From UBA685 sp049890115 (GTDB taxonomy: Bacteria; Pseudomonadota; Alphaproteobacteria; Puniceispirillales; Puniceispirillaceae): a stretch of DNA of 25,169 nt. This document shows, piece after piece, positions 16,231 to 25,167 of the stretch. The stretch's first letter is position 1. Each line of letters opens with the position of its first letter. The position numbers and the translations under genes are program-made. The stretch spans positions 1-25,169 of the forward strand of contig JBMHCC010000028.1 in the NCBI GenBank assembly GCA_049890115.1, read 5' to 3'. Below the pieces are notes generated by a model, which was given only the letters and a program-made list of their open reading frames with translations, was not told where the DNA came from and did no database searches.

Positions 16231-16722
16231 CTAAATTGGCAAGATAGCCTTTATGCCTTTGGGAAAGGTTGCTTTATCAGCTGCCAGCCATTTAATTTGC
16301 AAGCGTTCTGCTTCAACAAATCCAGGCCATAAGAATTCATCACTACGAGCTGGCACAAAGCCAAATCGTGGATAATAATCAGGCTCGCCAGATACCAGCA
16401 CCAAAGGATAGGACAATTTTTCAGCAATCGCCAATGAATGTGACACAAGCTGTTTACCAAACCCTTGCCCTTTACAGACAGGATCAATGGCAAGTGGGCC
16501 AAGCAGCAAACAAGTGTGACCAGCAATCATTACAGGCCAATAGCGCAACGAGCCTATCACAATGTCATCTTGTTCAATCACAAAACAAAGTTCAGTGATG
16601 GCAGAGCCAGGGCGCAGGTGCCTGACAGAGCGTTGAAAGCGACCATCACCAAAAGAAGCTGCCATCAAACCATCAATGGCAGCTTTATCTTTTGCTTGCT
16701 GAAGGCGTATCTTAGCCGACAT
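16231..16722 (-). CDS. GNAT-family N-acetyltransferase
   Basis: A predicted acetyl-CoA-dependent transferase of 163 residues; the substrate is unknown. Acetyl-CoA-binding motif A is LLLGPLAIDPVCKGQGFGKQL, with the Q/R-x-x-G-x-G/A core as KGQGFG. The following EPDYYPRFGF segment is typical of the YhbS-like GNAT subgroup. Its ATG (16722) lies 11 bases inside the 3' end of gltB in another frame, so it is translated from the gltDB transcript, probably by termination-reinitiation. A job linked to glutamate or nitrogen metabolism is only a guess from this position. Confidence 0.88.
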   Translation of the reverse strand: MSAKIRLQQAKDKAAIDGLMAASFGDGRFQRSVRHLRPGSAITELCFVIEQDDIVIGSLRYWPVMIAGHTCLLLGPLAIDPVCKGQGFGKQLVSHSLAIAEKLSYPLVLVSGEPDYYPRFGFVPARSDEFLWPGFVEAERLQIKWLAADKATFPKGIKAILPI

Positions 16723-19700
16723 CCCTTAGCTCATCTTCATCACTCAACGCATGTGGCAATGTGGCTAGAATTTCCTTTGGTACAACATGCCAGAAGTGAC
16801 TAATTTCCTTGTCCCACTTATTCAAAAGAAGCATTGCCAAATCAGATTCTGTTTCATTGGCATGCATTGTGACAAGCGCCTTTAGATGCGCATTCCAGTA
16901 ATCAGTTGTGATCCGGCTGATATGCAAGGTTTCAGTGTTCACATTATCCATAAATGTGCCTGCCTCATCATAGATAAAGGCCATACCACCTGTCATGCCA
17001 GCACCAAAATTAGAGCCAACCTCGCCCAAGATAACGGTCTCACCACCGGTCATATATTCACAACCATTTGAGCCGCATCCCTCAACAATCGCTGTGGCAC
17101 CAGAATTACGAACACATAATCGCTCGCCAGCTTGACCAGCAGCCAGTAATTTGCCTGATGTCGCACCATATAAAACAGTGTTACCTACAATGGTGTTATG
17201 AGCTGCGACAAAGGCAGCGGCATTTGATGGACGAACCGTGATTGTGCCGCCTGATAGGCCTTTGCCAACATAATCATTCGCATCACCAATAACATCTAGG
17301 CGCAGACCCTGAACCGCGAAAGCACCTAATGATTGGCCAGCTGGTCCACGTAAGCGGACATGGATTTGGCTGTCACGTAATCCCGTCATCCCGAACCGGC
17401 GCACAATATGAGATGATAATCGTGTCCCAATGGCGCGCTGGGTATTTTCGATATTATAGGATAGCTGCATTTTGCCACCTGTCTCTAATGCAATATCAGC
17501 ATCTTCAACAATCTGGGCATCAAGCGTATCTGGCACTTCAACACGAGGGGCGTTAATCGTGCCGCCGCGCTGACCATCAGTGATTGCCTGAACCAGAATT
17601 GGGTTTAAATCCAAATCATCAAGTGCCGCATCACCGCGTGATACCTGCGATAATAAATCAGTGCGTCCGATAATTTCCTGCAAAGAGCTAAATCCAAGAG
17701 ATGCTAGAATTTCACGCACCTCTTCAGCAACATGGGTGAATAGCTGAACAACCTTATCAGGTGTGCCTTCAAATTTATCACGCAAATCTTCGCGCTGGGT
17801 ACAGACACCAACAGGGCATGTATTGGAATGACATTGGCGTACCATAATACAACCCATTGCCACCAAAGCAGCTGTACCAATGCCATATTCATCAGCACCA
17901 AGCATCGCTGCCACAACAATATCACGGCCTGTCTTCAAGCCGCCATCTGTGCGCAACACAACCTTATCACGCAAATCATTCATGCTAAGGACCTGATGCA
18001 CCTCAGATAAGCCTATCTCCCATGGCATACCAGCATGCTTAATAGATGATTGCGGGCTGGCACCTGTGCCGCCGCCATGGCCTGAGATTAAGATGGTATC
18101 AGCTTTCGCTTTTGCCACACCTGCTGCTATCGTGCCGATACCAGTTGAGGCAACCAGCTTCACACAGACACGTGCATCAGGATTGATCTGCTTTAGGTCA
18201 TAAATCAGCTGCGCCAAATCTTCGATAGAATAAATATCATGATGAGGCGGCGGTGATATTAATGTCACACCTGGGGTTGAATGACGTAATTTTGCAATAA
18301 TGCCATTGACCTTAATGCCTGGCAGCTGACCACCTTCACCAGGTTTTGCACCTTGTGCTACTTTGATTTCCAGCTCCTGACAATTATTCAGATATTCAGC
18401 TGTCACACCAAAACGACCAGATGCTACCTGTTTAATCGCACTTGATGGATTGTCGCCATTGGCACGCAGTGAAAAGCGTTCTGGATCTTCACCACCTTCA
18501 CCTGAATCAGATTTTGCACCAATGCGGTTCATCGCGATTGACAATGTTTCATGTGCTTCAGGGCTTAGCGCACCAAGAGAGATGCCAGGAGCCACCAAAC
18601 GCTTCCTGATATTGGTAATGCTCTCAACATCTTCAACACGCACAGGCTCACCATTTGATTTAAAATCAAGCAAATCACGTAAATTAATTGGACCTTGGCG
18701 TTCTATGATAGAAACATATTTTTTCCAGCTATCATAAGACCCAGTGTTACAAGCATGTTGCATGGCATGGATCATCTGGCCATCAAAGGCATGTCTTTCA
18801 CCAGATTTGCGATAACGCAACAGACCGCCAACTGGCAAGAAACCAGCCTCACCACCATAGGCCTTTTCATGCATCTGGCGCATACGTGCCTGAATACCAG
18901 TTAGGCCAAGGCCGCTAATGCGAGATGACATTGGCGGGAAATAATGCGCCACTAGTGAGCGTGACAAGCCAAGTGCCTCAAAATTATATCCACCACGATA
19001 TGAGGCAATGACGGAAATACCCATTTTTGACATGATCTTCAAAAGACCATTTTCAATCGCCTTTTTGAAATTGGTTAGTGCCTGCGATAGGGTTAGTCCC
19101 TCTAACAAGCCTTTTTCCATACGCTCAGCGATAGTCCATTCAGCCAGATAAGCATTCACAGATGTTGCACCAACACCGACTAGCACTGCAAAATGATGCA
19201 CATCAAGACACTCACCTGTCGACACATTCACAGACGCAAATGTGCGTAATTGCTGGCGCACCAGATGGGAATGCACCGCACCTGTTGCCAAAATCATCGG
19301 AATAGGCATTCGTGATGCATCAGCAGCTAAATCTGTCAGCATGATATGCTCACAACCACCACGCACGGCATTTTCAGCCTCTGACTGGATGCGATCAAGC
19401 GCTAATTTCAGACCTTCATCATTGTCATCAGCATCAAAGGTACAATCAATTACAGCTGCCTTTGCGCCGAGATGATCAATCAATGCCTGCCATTCTGAAT
19501 TATTCAAAATAGGAGAGTTTAACAGCAAATGATCACATTGCTCTGGTGCTTCATCAAGAATATTACCCAAATTGCCAAGACGCGTGCGCAAGGTCATCAC
19601 ATGACGTTCACGTAACGAATCAATCGGCGGGTTTGTCACTTGTGAGAAATTCTGGCGGAAGAAATGATGCAACCCGCGATAGCGGCCAGATAACACAGCC

Positions 19701-21253
19701 AGAGGCGCATCATCACCCATTGAACCTGTCGCTTCTTTACCACCTTCTGCCATAGGCTGAAGCAGTAATTCCATATCTTCTAGAGTCCAGCCTGCCAATA
19801 ACTGACGACGACGCAGCGTATCAGCATCTGGCTGGTCACCTTTGGCAATTTTAGCAGATGCTAGCAAGTCATCCATCTGTTCTGAACGACCAATCCAATC
19901 ACCCCATGCTGCTTGTTTTGCCAATGCGTCTTTCAGCTCTGCATCATGTAACAAACAGCCTTCTTTTAGGTTAACGCCGATCATCTCACCAGGGCCAAGG
20001 CGGCCACGCTCTGCAATCTCATTTTCAGGCACAACAACCATGCCTGTTTCAGAACCAGCAATTAACAAGCCTGATTTGGTCAGCGTATAGCGCATCGGAC
20101 GCAGACCATTTCTGTCAGTGCCGCCGATTGCCCAATCGCCAGCAAAAGCAGCGATCGCCGCAGGGCCATCCCATGGTTCCATCACAGCATTACAATAAGC
20201 ATATAGCTGTGCCAGATCTGATGAGCCGCCGACATCCATTGCCTGCGGTATCATCATGGTTTTCACCATTGGCAGATCACGCCCGCCATGCAGCATCAAT
20301 TCAAAGACTGAATCAAGAGCTGCTGAATCTGAAGAGCCTTTCGCAATAACAGGCTTGATATCTTCAATCGCATCACCAAATAGGTCTGATTCCATCCTGT
20401 CTTCATGACAAGCCATCCAGTTCATATTACCGCGAACTGTGTTAATCTCGCCATTATGAGCCAGCACACGAAATGGCTGTGCCAAACGCCAAGTTGGGAA
20501 CGTATTTGTTGAATAGCGCTGATGATAAACCGCAAAATCAGAGACAAAGCGTTCATCAAGCAGATCAGGATAAAAGGCTGTGACCTGCTCGGCTAGGAAC
20601 ATACCCTTATAAATCATTGAGCGTGTTGATAAGGAGCAGACATAGAAATCTGAGATTTGTGCCTGCAAAACAGCCTTTTCAATGCGTCTACGAATGATGA
20701 AAAGCTGTCTTTCAGCATCTTCATGTGACATGTCTTTTGGCATAGAGAACATGATTTGTTCAATTTCAGGGCGTGTTGCCATTGCCTTCTGACCAAGTGC
20801 TTTGGTATCGGTTGGCACCTGACGCCAGCCATAAATCGCATAGCCCATCGCCAGAATTTCTTGCTCAATTATGCAACGGCATGTTTCCTGCTCACTGAGA
20901 TCCTGACGTGGCAGAAACACCATACCAACAGCTAATTTGCCGCCATCATCCTGATGACCTGTTCTGGCAATATGCTCGATGAAAAAATCACGCGGGATGG
21001 CGATATGAATACCAGCGCCATCACCTGTCATACCATCAGCATCAACCGCACCGCGATGCCAGATAGATTGCAGGGCTTCAATCGCTGCCTCAACAACTGC
21101 CCGCTTCGGCTTGCCATCAACGGCCGCGATAAAGCCAACACCACAATTATCATGTTCCATATCAGGGCGGTAAATACCAGCTTCACCCAAATTGGCTTCA
21201 TTTTCGGCGCGACGTGCCAGATAAGAGGCTTGTTCATTTGTCAATTTTGTCAT
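16712..21253 (-). CDS. gltB: Glutamate synthase (NADPH) large subunit
   Basis: GltB releases ammonia from glutamine and channels it to 2-oxoglutarate, giving glutamate; it works with GltD in ammonium assimilation. It has 1513 residues, the normal length. Residues 1-36 are the propeptide; Cys37 (HDNCGVGF) becomes the N-terminal nucleophile of the class II amidotransferase domain (37 to about 430). A central domain follows, then the FMN-binding synthase barrel (about 830-1220; GEGGEDPERF, ISGHGGGTGASPQSSIKHAG). The 3Fe-4S ligands are C1135, C1141 and C1146 in CIMVRQCHSNTCPVG. The C-terminal GXGXG beta-helix is about 1270-1470. GAGGAG lies before the ATG. gltD is 24 bases upstream, and an acetyltransferase overlaps the 3' end. 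Confidence 0.98.
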   Translation of the reverse strand: MTKLTNEQASYLARRAENEANLGEAGIYRPDMEHDNCGVGFIAAVDGKPKRAVVEAAIEALQSIWHRGAVDADGMTGDGAGIHIAIPRDFFIEHIARTGHQDDGGKLAVGMVFLPRQDLSEQETCRCIIEQEILAMGYAIYGWRQVPTDTKALGQKAMATRPEIEQIMFSMPKDMSHEDAERQLFIIRRRIEKAVLQAQISDFYVCSLSTRSMIYKGMFLAEQVTAFYPDLLDERFVSDFAVYHQRYSTNTFPTWRLAQPFRVLAHNGEINTVRGNMNWMACHEDRMESDLFGDAIEDIKPVIAKGSSDSAALDSVFELMLHGGRDLPMVKTMMIPQAMDVGGSSDLAQLYAYCNAVMEPWDGPAAIAAFAGDWAIGGTDRNGLRPMRYTLTKSGLLIAGSETGMVVVPENEIAERGRLGPGEMIGVNLKEGCLLHDAELKDALAKQAAWGDWIGRSEQMDDLLASAKIAKGDQPDADTLRRRQLLAGWTLEDMELLLQPMAEGGKEATGSMGDDAPLAVLSGRYRGLHHFFRQNFSQVTNPPIDSLRERHVMTLRTRLGNLGNILDEAPEQCDHLLLNSPILNNSEWQALIDHLGAKAAVIDCTFDADDNDEGLKLALDRIQSEAENAVRGGCEHIMLTDLAADASRMPIPMILATGAVHSHLVRQQLRTFASVNVSTGECLDVHHFAVLVGVGATSVNAYLAEWTIAERMEKGLLEGLTLSQALTNFKKAIENGLLKIMSKMGISVIASYRGGYNFEALGLSRSLVAHYFPPMSSRISGLGLTGIQARMRQMHEKAYGGEAGFLPVGGLLRYRKSGERHAFDGQMIHAMQHACNTGSYDSWKKYVSIIERQGPINLRDLLDFKSNGEPVRVEDVESITNIRKRLVAPGISLGALSPEAHETLSIAMNRIGAKSDSGEGGEDPERFSLRANGDNPSSAIKQVASGRFGVTAEYLNNCQELEIKVAQGAKPGEGGQLPGIKVNGIIAKLRHSTPGVTLISPPPHHDIYSIEDLAQLIYDLKQINPDARVCVKLVASTGIGTIAAGVAKAKADTILISGHGGGTGASPQSSIKHAGMPWEIGLSEVHQVLSMNDLRDKVVLRTDGGLKTGRDIVVAAMLGADEYGIGTAALVAMGCIMVRQCHSNTCPVGVCTQREDLRDKFEGTPDKVVQLFTHVAEEVREILASLGFSSLQEIIGRTDLLSQVSRGDAALDDLDLNPILVQAITDGQRGGTINAPRVEVPDTLDAQIVEDADIALETGGKMQLSYNIENTQRAIGTRLSSHIVRRFGMTGLRDSQIHVRLRGPAGQSLGAFAVQGLRLDVIGDANDYVGKGLSGGTITVRPSNAAAFVAAHNTIVGNTVLYGATSGKLLAAGQAGERLCVRNSGATAIVEGCGSNGCEYMTGGETVILGEVGSNFGAGMTGGMAFIYDEAGTFMDNVNTETLHISRITTDYWNAHLKALVTMHANETESDLAMLLLNKWDKEISHFWHVVPKEILATLPHALSDEDELRDVG

Positions 21254-21277
21254 TTTACAATCTCCTCAAGCGCTAAC

Positions 21278-22717
21278 TTAGCTAACAGCTTTGGTTTCGC
21301 CGCGTAATTCGGCTTGAATATAAGCATCAATGCGTTCTGCAGCATCACGGCCATCACGCACACCCCACACAACAAGCGATGCGCCGCGCACAATATCACC
21401 AGCGGCAAATACGCCTGGCAATTCAGTCATCATGGTCTTCCAGTCAATGGCGATTGTGCCCCATTTTGATACTTTCAATTTTGGCTCATCAAACATGGCT
21501 GGCAAATCTTCTGGATCAAAACCAAGTGCTTTTACCACCAGATCTGCCTCTAATTTAAAGCCTGAATCTTCAATGATTTGTGGTACCTGACGGCCTGTTT
21601 CATCTGGCTGACCAAGATGGATACGCTGTGCCATAACCGCTGAAACAGCCTCATCGCCTAAAAAGGCTTGCGGGGCTGACAACCACTGGAAATCAACGCC
21701 TTCTTCTTCAGCATTTGCCACTTCGCGTTGTGAACCTGGCATATTCGCCTTATCACGGCGATAGAGGCATGTGACTGATTTTGCTTCTTGGCGAATGGCT
21801 GTGCGCACACAATCCATTGCCGTATCACCGCCGCCAATCACAACAATGTTTTTACCCTTGGCATTCAGGGCACCATTATCAAATTCTGGTACATCATCAC
21901 CTAATGATTTGCGGTTTGACGCTGTCAGATAATCAAGAGCTGCCACAACACCATCTAAGCCTGAACCAGGCACTTTGATATCACGTGCTTTATAAACACC
22001 TGTTGCGACCAGAACAGCATCATGCTTGGCACGAATATCGGCAAAGCTCTTATCTGTGCCAATATTACAATTTAGCTCAAAGGTGATACCACCATCTGAG
22101 AGTAATTGGGCACGGCGTTCCACAATATCTTTTTCTAGCTTGAAACCAGGGATACCATAAATCAGCAAGCCGCCTGCTCTGTCATAACGGTCATAAATGG
22201 TAACTTGATAGCCTTTTTTGCGCAGCATATCAGCTGCCGCCATACCAGCTGGCCCTGCCCCAATAATACCAACAGACTGATCGCGCTCTATAGCTGGTGC
22301 AGCAGGTTTCACCCACCCATTTTCGAAAGCCGTCTCTGTGATATATTTTTCAACAGCGCCAATCGTGACAGAATCAAACCCTTTTTCAATCACACAATTA
22401 CCTTCACATAAGCGATCCTGAGGGCAAATCCGTCCGCAAATTTCAGGCATGTTATTAGTGGCTGCAGACACTTCATAAGCTTCTTGCAACCTATCTTCAG
22501 CTGTCAGCATCAACCAATCAGGGATGTTATTATGTAACGGGCAATTCACCTGACAAAAGGGCACACCGCATTGTGAACAACGGCTTGCTTGTTCTTCAGC
22601 ACGCTCTTTTGAAAAATCGCGGTAAATTTCATCAAAATCTTTCGCGCGCTCTGCAGCGGTTCTTTTTGCTGGCATCTGCTTTTCAGTTCCAACAAATTGT
22701 AGCATTTTTGATGACAT
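21278..22717 (-). CDS. gltD: Glutamate synthase (NADPH) small subunit
   Basis: GltD oxidises NADPH through FAD and passes electrons via Fe-S clusters to GltB. The 479 residues fit the family. The N-terminal Fe-S region has CSQCGVPFCQVNCP (about 47-60) and CGRICPQDRLCEGNC (about 94-108). FAD binding is at about 150 (GIIGAGPAGMAAADML), NADPH binding at about 288 (VVIGGGDTAMDCVRTA), and the C-terminal FAD segment ends GVFAAGDIVRGASLVVWGVRDGRDAA. ATG 22717 has GGAGGG 5 bases upstream. The gene leads the gltD-gltB-GNAT unit; three tandem 23-bp repeats begin 17 bases upstream of the start. Confidence 0.97.
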   Translation of the reverse strand: MSSKMLQFVGTEKQMPAKRTAAERAKDFDEIYRDFSKERAEEQASRCSQCGVPFCQVNCPLHNNIPDWLMLTAEDRLQEAYEVSAATNNMPEICGRICPQDRLCEGNCVIEKGFDSVTIGAVEKYITETAFENGWVKPAAPAIERDQSVGIIGAGPAGMAAADMLRKKGYQVTIYDRYDRAGGLLIYGIPGFKLEKDIVERRAQLLSDGGITFELNCNIGTDKSFADIRAKHDAVLVATGVYKARDIKVPGSGLDGVVAALDYLTASNRKSLGDDVPEFDNGALNAKGKNIVVIGGGDTAMDCVRTAIRQEAKSVTCLYRRDKANMPGSQREVANAEEEGVDFQWLSAPQAFLGDEAVSAVMAQRIHLGQPDETGRQVPQIIEDSGFKLEADLVVKALGFDPEDLPAMFDEPKLKVSKWGTIAIDWKTMMTELPGVFAAGDIVRGASLVVWGVRDGRDAAERIDAYIQAELRGETKAVS

Positions 22718-22734
22718 ATCTGCCCTCCATCATT

Positions 22735-22803
22735 GCGTTAGCAACTCTTAATCCTATGCGTTAGCAACACTTAATCCTATGCGTTAGCAACTCTCAATTC
22801 GAT
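22735..22803. repeat. Three tandem 23-bp repeats upstream of gltD
   Basis: Units run 22735-22757, 22758-22780 and 22781-22803. Each begins GCGTTAGCAAC; the first two differ at one base and end TTAATCCTAT, and the third has diverged in its last 10 bases. There is no spacer between units. They lie immediately upstream of the gltD Shine-Dalgarno, within the probable 5' leader or promoter. GTTAGCAAC is a near-palindrome (GTT...AAC), so each unit could be a protein-binding half or full site. Confidence 0.9.
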
Positions 22804-22940
22804 GTCTCATACGAGCTGCTATGCCATTTGGCTTTAATTTGGACAACAATTATGACCCATTTTGGGGTTTTTTGCAAGGTTGAAATCGCTATTCTGATTT
22901 TCACATCATAAAAACCACAAATTTTAGTTCCGTTTTGGTA

Positions 22941-22975
22941 CTATCAATGATAGGCTTGCCAGATTATGACTGGCA
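22941..22975. promoter_or_regulatory. Two adjacent inverted repeats before uppP, with candidate leaderless promoter
   Basis: CTATC-AAT-GATAG (22941-22953) and TGCCAG-N7-CTGGCA (22957-22975) are perfect dyads. TTGCCA (22956-22961) and TAGTAT (22980-22985), 18 bases apart, resemble sigma70 boxes (5 and 4 of 6). The predicted start would fall on the uppP ATG at 22992, which has no Shine-Dalgarno, so a leaderless mRNA is possible. The second dyad covers the -35 box and spacer, where a repressor would act. The remaining gltD-uppP spacer, 22804-22940, shows no clear NtrC or sigma54 site. Confidence 0.35.
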
Positions 22976-22991
22976 TGGTTAGTATCTGCGC

Positions 22992-23798
22992 ATGTTTGAT
23001 TGGTCTCATTTATTTACCATTGCGCTCATCCAAGGCATTACCGAATTTCTGCCTGTATCATCCTCAGGTCATCTGGTTCTGATCCCATCAGTTACCAGCT
23101 TTCAGGATCAAGGGCAGCTTTTGGATGTGGCAGCTCATTTTGGCACACTAGGCGCAGTTGTCATTTACCTGTGGTCAGACATTTGGCGCATGATAAAGGG
23201 GACTGTCACATTCGGCGCAGCTGATAAAGCAGGCTTTGCGCTTGCTATGATGGTTGTACTAGCAAGCCTTCCCGTCATTATCATAGGCCTCATAATCGAA
23301 TTAATCGACCCAGCCTTTTTGCGCCTTGCTATCACAGTGGCACTAGCCAATATTATTTTTGCAGGCCTGCTTTATAAAGCAGATACTGATTACCCTGCGA
23401 CAAAGCAGATTGATGATTTATCTGTCAAAGATGCTGTTGCCATTGGCTGTGCCCAGATTTTTGCCCTTATTCCAGGGACTTCTCGTTCTGGTGTGACCAT
23501 GACAATGGCACGTATGCGCGGCTATACCAGATTGGATTCTGCCCGCTTTTCAATGATTTTATCAGTGCCGGTTATTTTGGGTGCTACCTTGTTAAAGGCA
23601 CGCCATTTCTTTGAGGCAGATGCCGCTACCTCGATCAGTGATCCCGCCATAGTGGCTGTGCTATCTCTGATTGCTGCTTTGATAGCGATCAGATTAATGA
23701 TGGGCTGGCTGGCACGTGCTGATTTCAAGATCTTTGTCTATTACCGACTGGCATTAGGCGCTTTATTAATTGCCGCTCTTGCGACCGGCATTATCTAA
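22992..23798 (+). CDS. uppP: Undecaprenyl-diphosphatase UppP (BacA)
   Basis: An inner-membrane enzyme that dephosphorylates undecaprenyl diphosphate to regenerate the lipid carrier for peptidoglycan and surface polysaccharides. It has 268 residues with about eight hydrophobic segments. Both family signatures are present: QGITEFLPVSSSGHL with Q14/E18 of the (E/Q)xxxE motif and H27, and PGTSRSG at 161-167 with R165. No Shine-Dalgarno is seen before ATG 22992. The upstream spacer is shared with the divergent gltD. The stop is 42 bases from that of the convergent epimerase gene; the spacer has only a short imperfect hairpin around GGGTAGGCCTATCCC (23826-23840). Confidence 0.96.
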   Translation: MFDWSHLFTIALIQGITEFLPVSSSGHLVLIPSVTSFQDQGQLLDVAAHFGTLGAVVIYLWSDIWRMIKGTVTFGAADKAGFALAMMVVLASLPVIIIGLIIELIDPAFLRLAITVALANIIFAGLLYKADTDYPATKQIDDLSVKDAVAIGCAQIFALIPGTSRSGVTMTMARMRGYTRLDSARFSMILSVPVILGATLLKARHFFEADAATSISDPAIVAVLSLIAALIAIRLMMGWLARADFKIFVYYRLALGALLIAALATGII

Positions 23799-23840
23799 AC
23801 CGTGAAGCCCTTTTGAACCCTTTTAGGGTAGGCCTATCCC

Positions 23841-24785
23841 TTAAGAGGATGCGAAACGACCACCTCGGCGTAAATGCGCTAAATAATCGGTAATATGCGC
23901 CTCAACAGCCTGTGGCGCGATCGCAAGCTCCGCAAAGCCCTTTGCCCCTTTTGCCACCACATTATCCTGTTCTAGCAGATAAAGCTGATCTCTTGTCACA
24001 GGCGGGTTTGGCAGTAGCTGGGCGAAAGTTGCTGGAATATGCATTAGTGAAAATGGCACAGAAATCAGCGCTCTTTTGCGAGATGTTGCCGCCAATGTCA
24101 TCTTCATCAGCTCTTTAAAGCTATAGATAGATGGGCCGCCTAATTCATAAATCTCATTATCGGTATTGGCATCGGTAAGGCTAATCATCACAGCCTTTGC
24201 CACATCGCCCACATAAACAGGCTGCATTAGATTCGTGCCACCGCCAATCACTGGCAAAGCTGGTGAAATCATTGCCATTCTGCCAAACCGATTAAAAAAC
24301 CCATCACCAGGGCCAAATACAATAGAGGGGCGCAAAATGGTAACAGGTGAAAACCCGCGCAATAATGCGCGCTCACCTTCCGCTTTTGTTGCGGCATAAC
24401 GGCTTTTGGATTTTAAATCAGCGCCAATCGCTGACAGATGAACAATCTTTTCAACATCATGCGCCTTTGCCATTGTGGCAATGCGATGCGGTAAATCTGC
24501 CTGTGTGGCCTGAAAGCTTTGTTTGCCAGATGGCGCCAAAATGCCAATCAGATTGACAACCATATCAGCAGGCGCAATCACCTTTTCCAACACGGCATCA
24601 TCAAGCGCATCACCAGCAACAGCTGTAATCTGGCCAACATTGCCAAGCGGTTTCAGAGATTTTGCCTTTTCAGCATTACGGCATAAAATAATCACACGGG
24701 CACCAGCTTTTGCTAATTGTGCAACAACCGCATGTCCGATAAAACCTGCCCCGCCAATCACTGTTACTGTTTTATTCTGCATCAT
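23841..24785 (-). CDS. NAD(P)-binding epimerase-like protein, complex I NDUFA9 family
   Basis: An atypical short-chain dehydrogenase, 314 residues from ATG 24785. The frame is open to an ATG at 24827, but the Rossmann strand starts right after 24785 (MMQNKTVTVIGGAGFIG), so the shorter start is preferred. Motifs are nucleotide-binding GGAGFIG near residue 12, NLIGIL, HLSAIGAD, an active-site-like YAATK and RPSIVFGPGDGF. The C-terminal part (ARKRALISVPF-type block, here SRKRALISVPFSLM) resembles NDUFA9-like proteins, which in alphaproteobacteria and mitochondria are linked to complex I or quinone-related functions. A catalytic role is uncertain. It converges with uppP. Confidence 0.88.
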   Translation of the reverse strand: MMQNKTVTVIGGAGFIGHAVVAQLAKAGARVIILCRNAEKAKSLKPLGNVGQITAVAGDALDDAVLEKVIAPADMVVNLIGILAPSGKQSFQATQADLPHRIATMAKAHDVEKIVHLSAIGADLKSKSRYAATKAEGERALLRGFSPVTILRPSIVFGPGDGFFNRFGRMAMISPALPVIGGGTNLMQPVYVGDVAKAVMISLTDANTDNEIYELGGPSIYSFKELMKMTLAATSRKRALISVPFSLMHIPATFAQLLPNPPVTRDQLYLLEQDNVVAKGAKGFAELAIAPQAVEAHITDYLAHLRRGGRFASS

Positions 24786-24827
24786 CTGAAATCCATAATT
24801 TATAAAATAGGTACGCCGCAAAAGCAT

Positions 24828-25033
24828 AAGAGCGCGTCATCTTGACAGGAATGGCTAATGACCCCCACCATAGCTCTCTTCTATCAAACATGTATTAAGC
24901 CAATCAGCCTGCCATGACAAGAAGCAGCATCAGATGAATGATAAGAAATCAGTCTAGGCACATCAGCTGAACCGAAATAAATAGACAAGATAGGCATGAG
25001 CGCAAAAGCGGTTTTGCGCCACAGCAAAACATA
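24828..25033. other. Intergenic stretch before tRNA-Leu; one hairpin, no gene
   Basis: No credible coding sequence is seen. A perfect 8-bp stem, GCGCAAAA (25000-25007) with TTTTGCGC (25012-25019), has loop GCGG and no T-tract on either side. The 13-base sequence GCGTCATCTTGAC occurs at 24834-24846 and again at 25043-25055, the second copy lying inside the tRNA promoter spacer. Confidence 0.6.
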
Positions 25034-25061
25034 TTGACACCAGCGTCATCTTGACTATGGT
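25034..25061 (+). promoter_or_regulatory. Promoter of tRNA-Leu
   Basis: A perfect -35 TTGACA (25034-25039), a 16-base spacer and TATGGT (25056-25061, 4 of 6). The start near 25068 would leave a 12-base 5' leader for RNase P removal. Confidence 0.65.
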
Positions 25062-25079
25062 GTGGCTTCCGACTTACCT

Positions 25080-25167
<88 letters not shown>

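Noticed and set aside
22735..22803. The tandem repeats as a CRISPR array
   Set aside because: Units are contiguous with no unique spacers, only three copies, and no cas genes nearby.
22804..22991. NtrC or sigma54 control site for gltDB
   Set aside because: I looked for TGCACC-N5-TGGTGCA-like dyads and the GG/GC -24/-12 pattern and saw none.
25000..25019. GCGCAAAA/TTTTGCGC hairpin as a rho-independent terminator
   Set aside because: There is no T-tract after the stem on either strand and no gene ending nearby; the T's are inside the stem.
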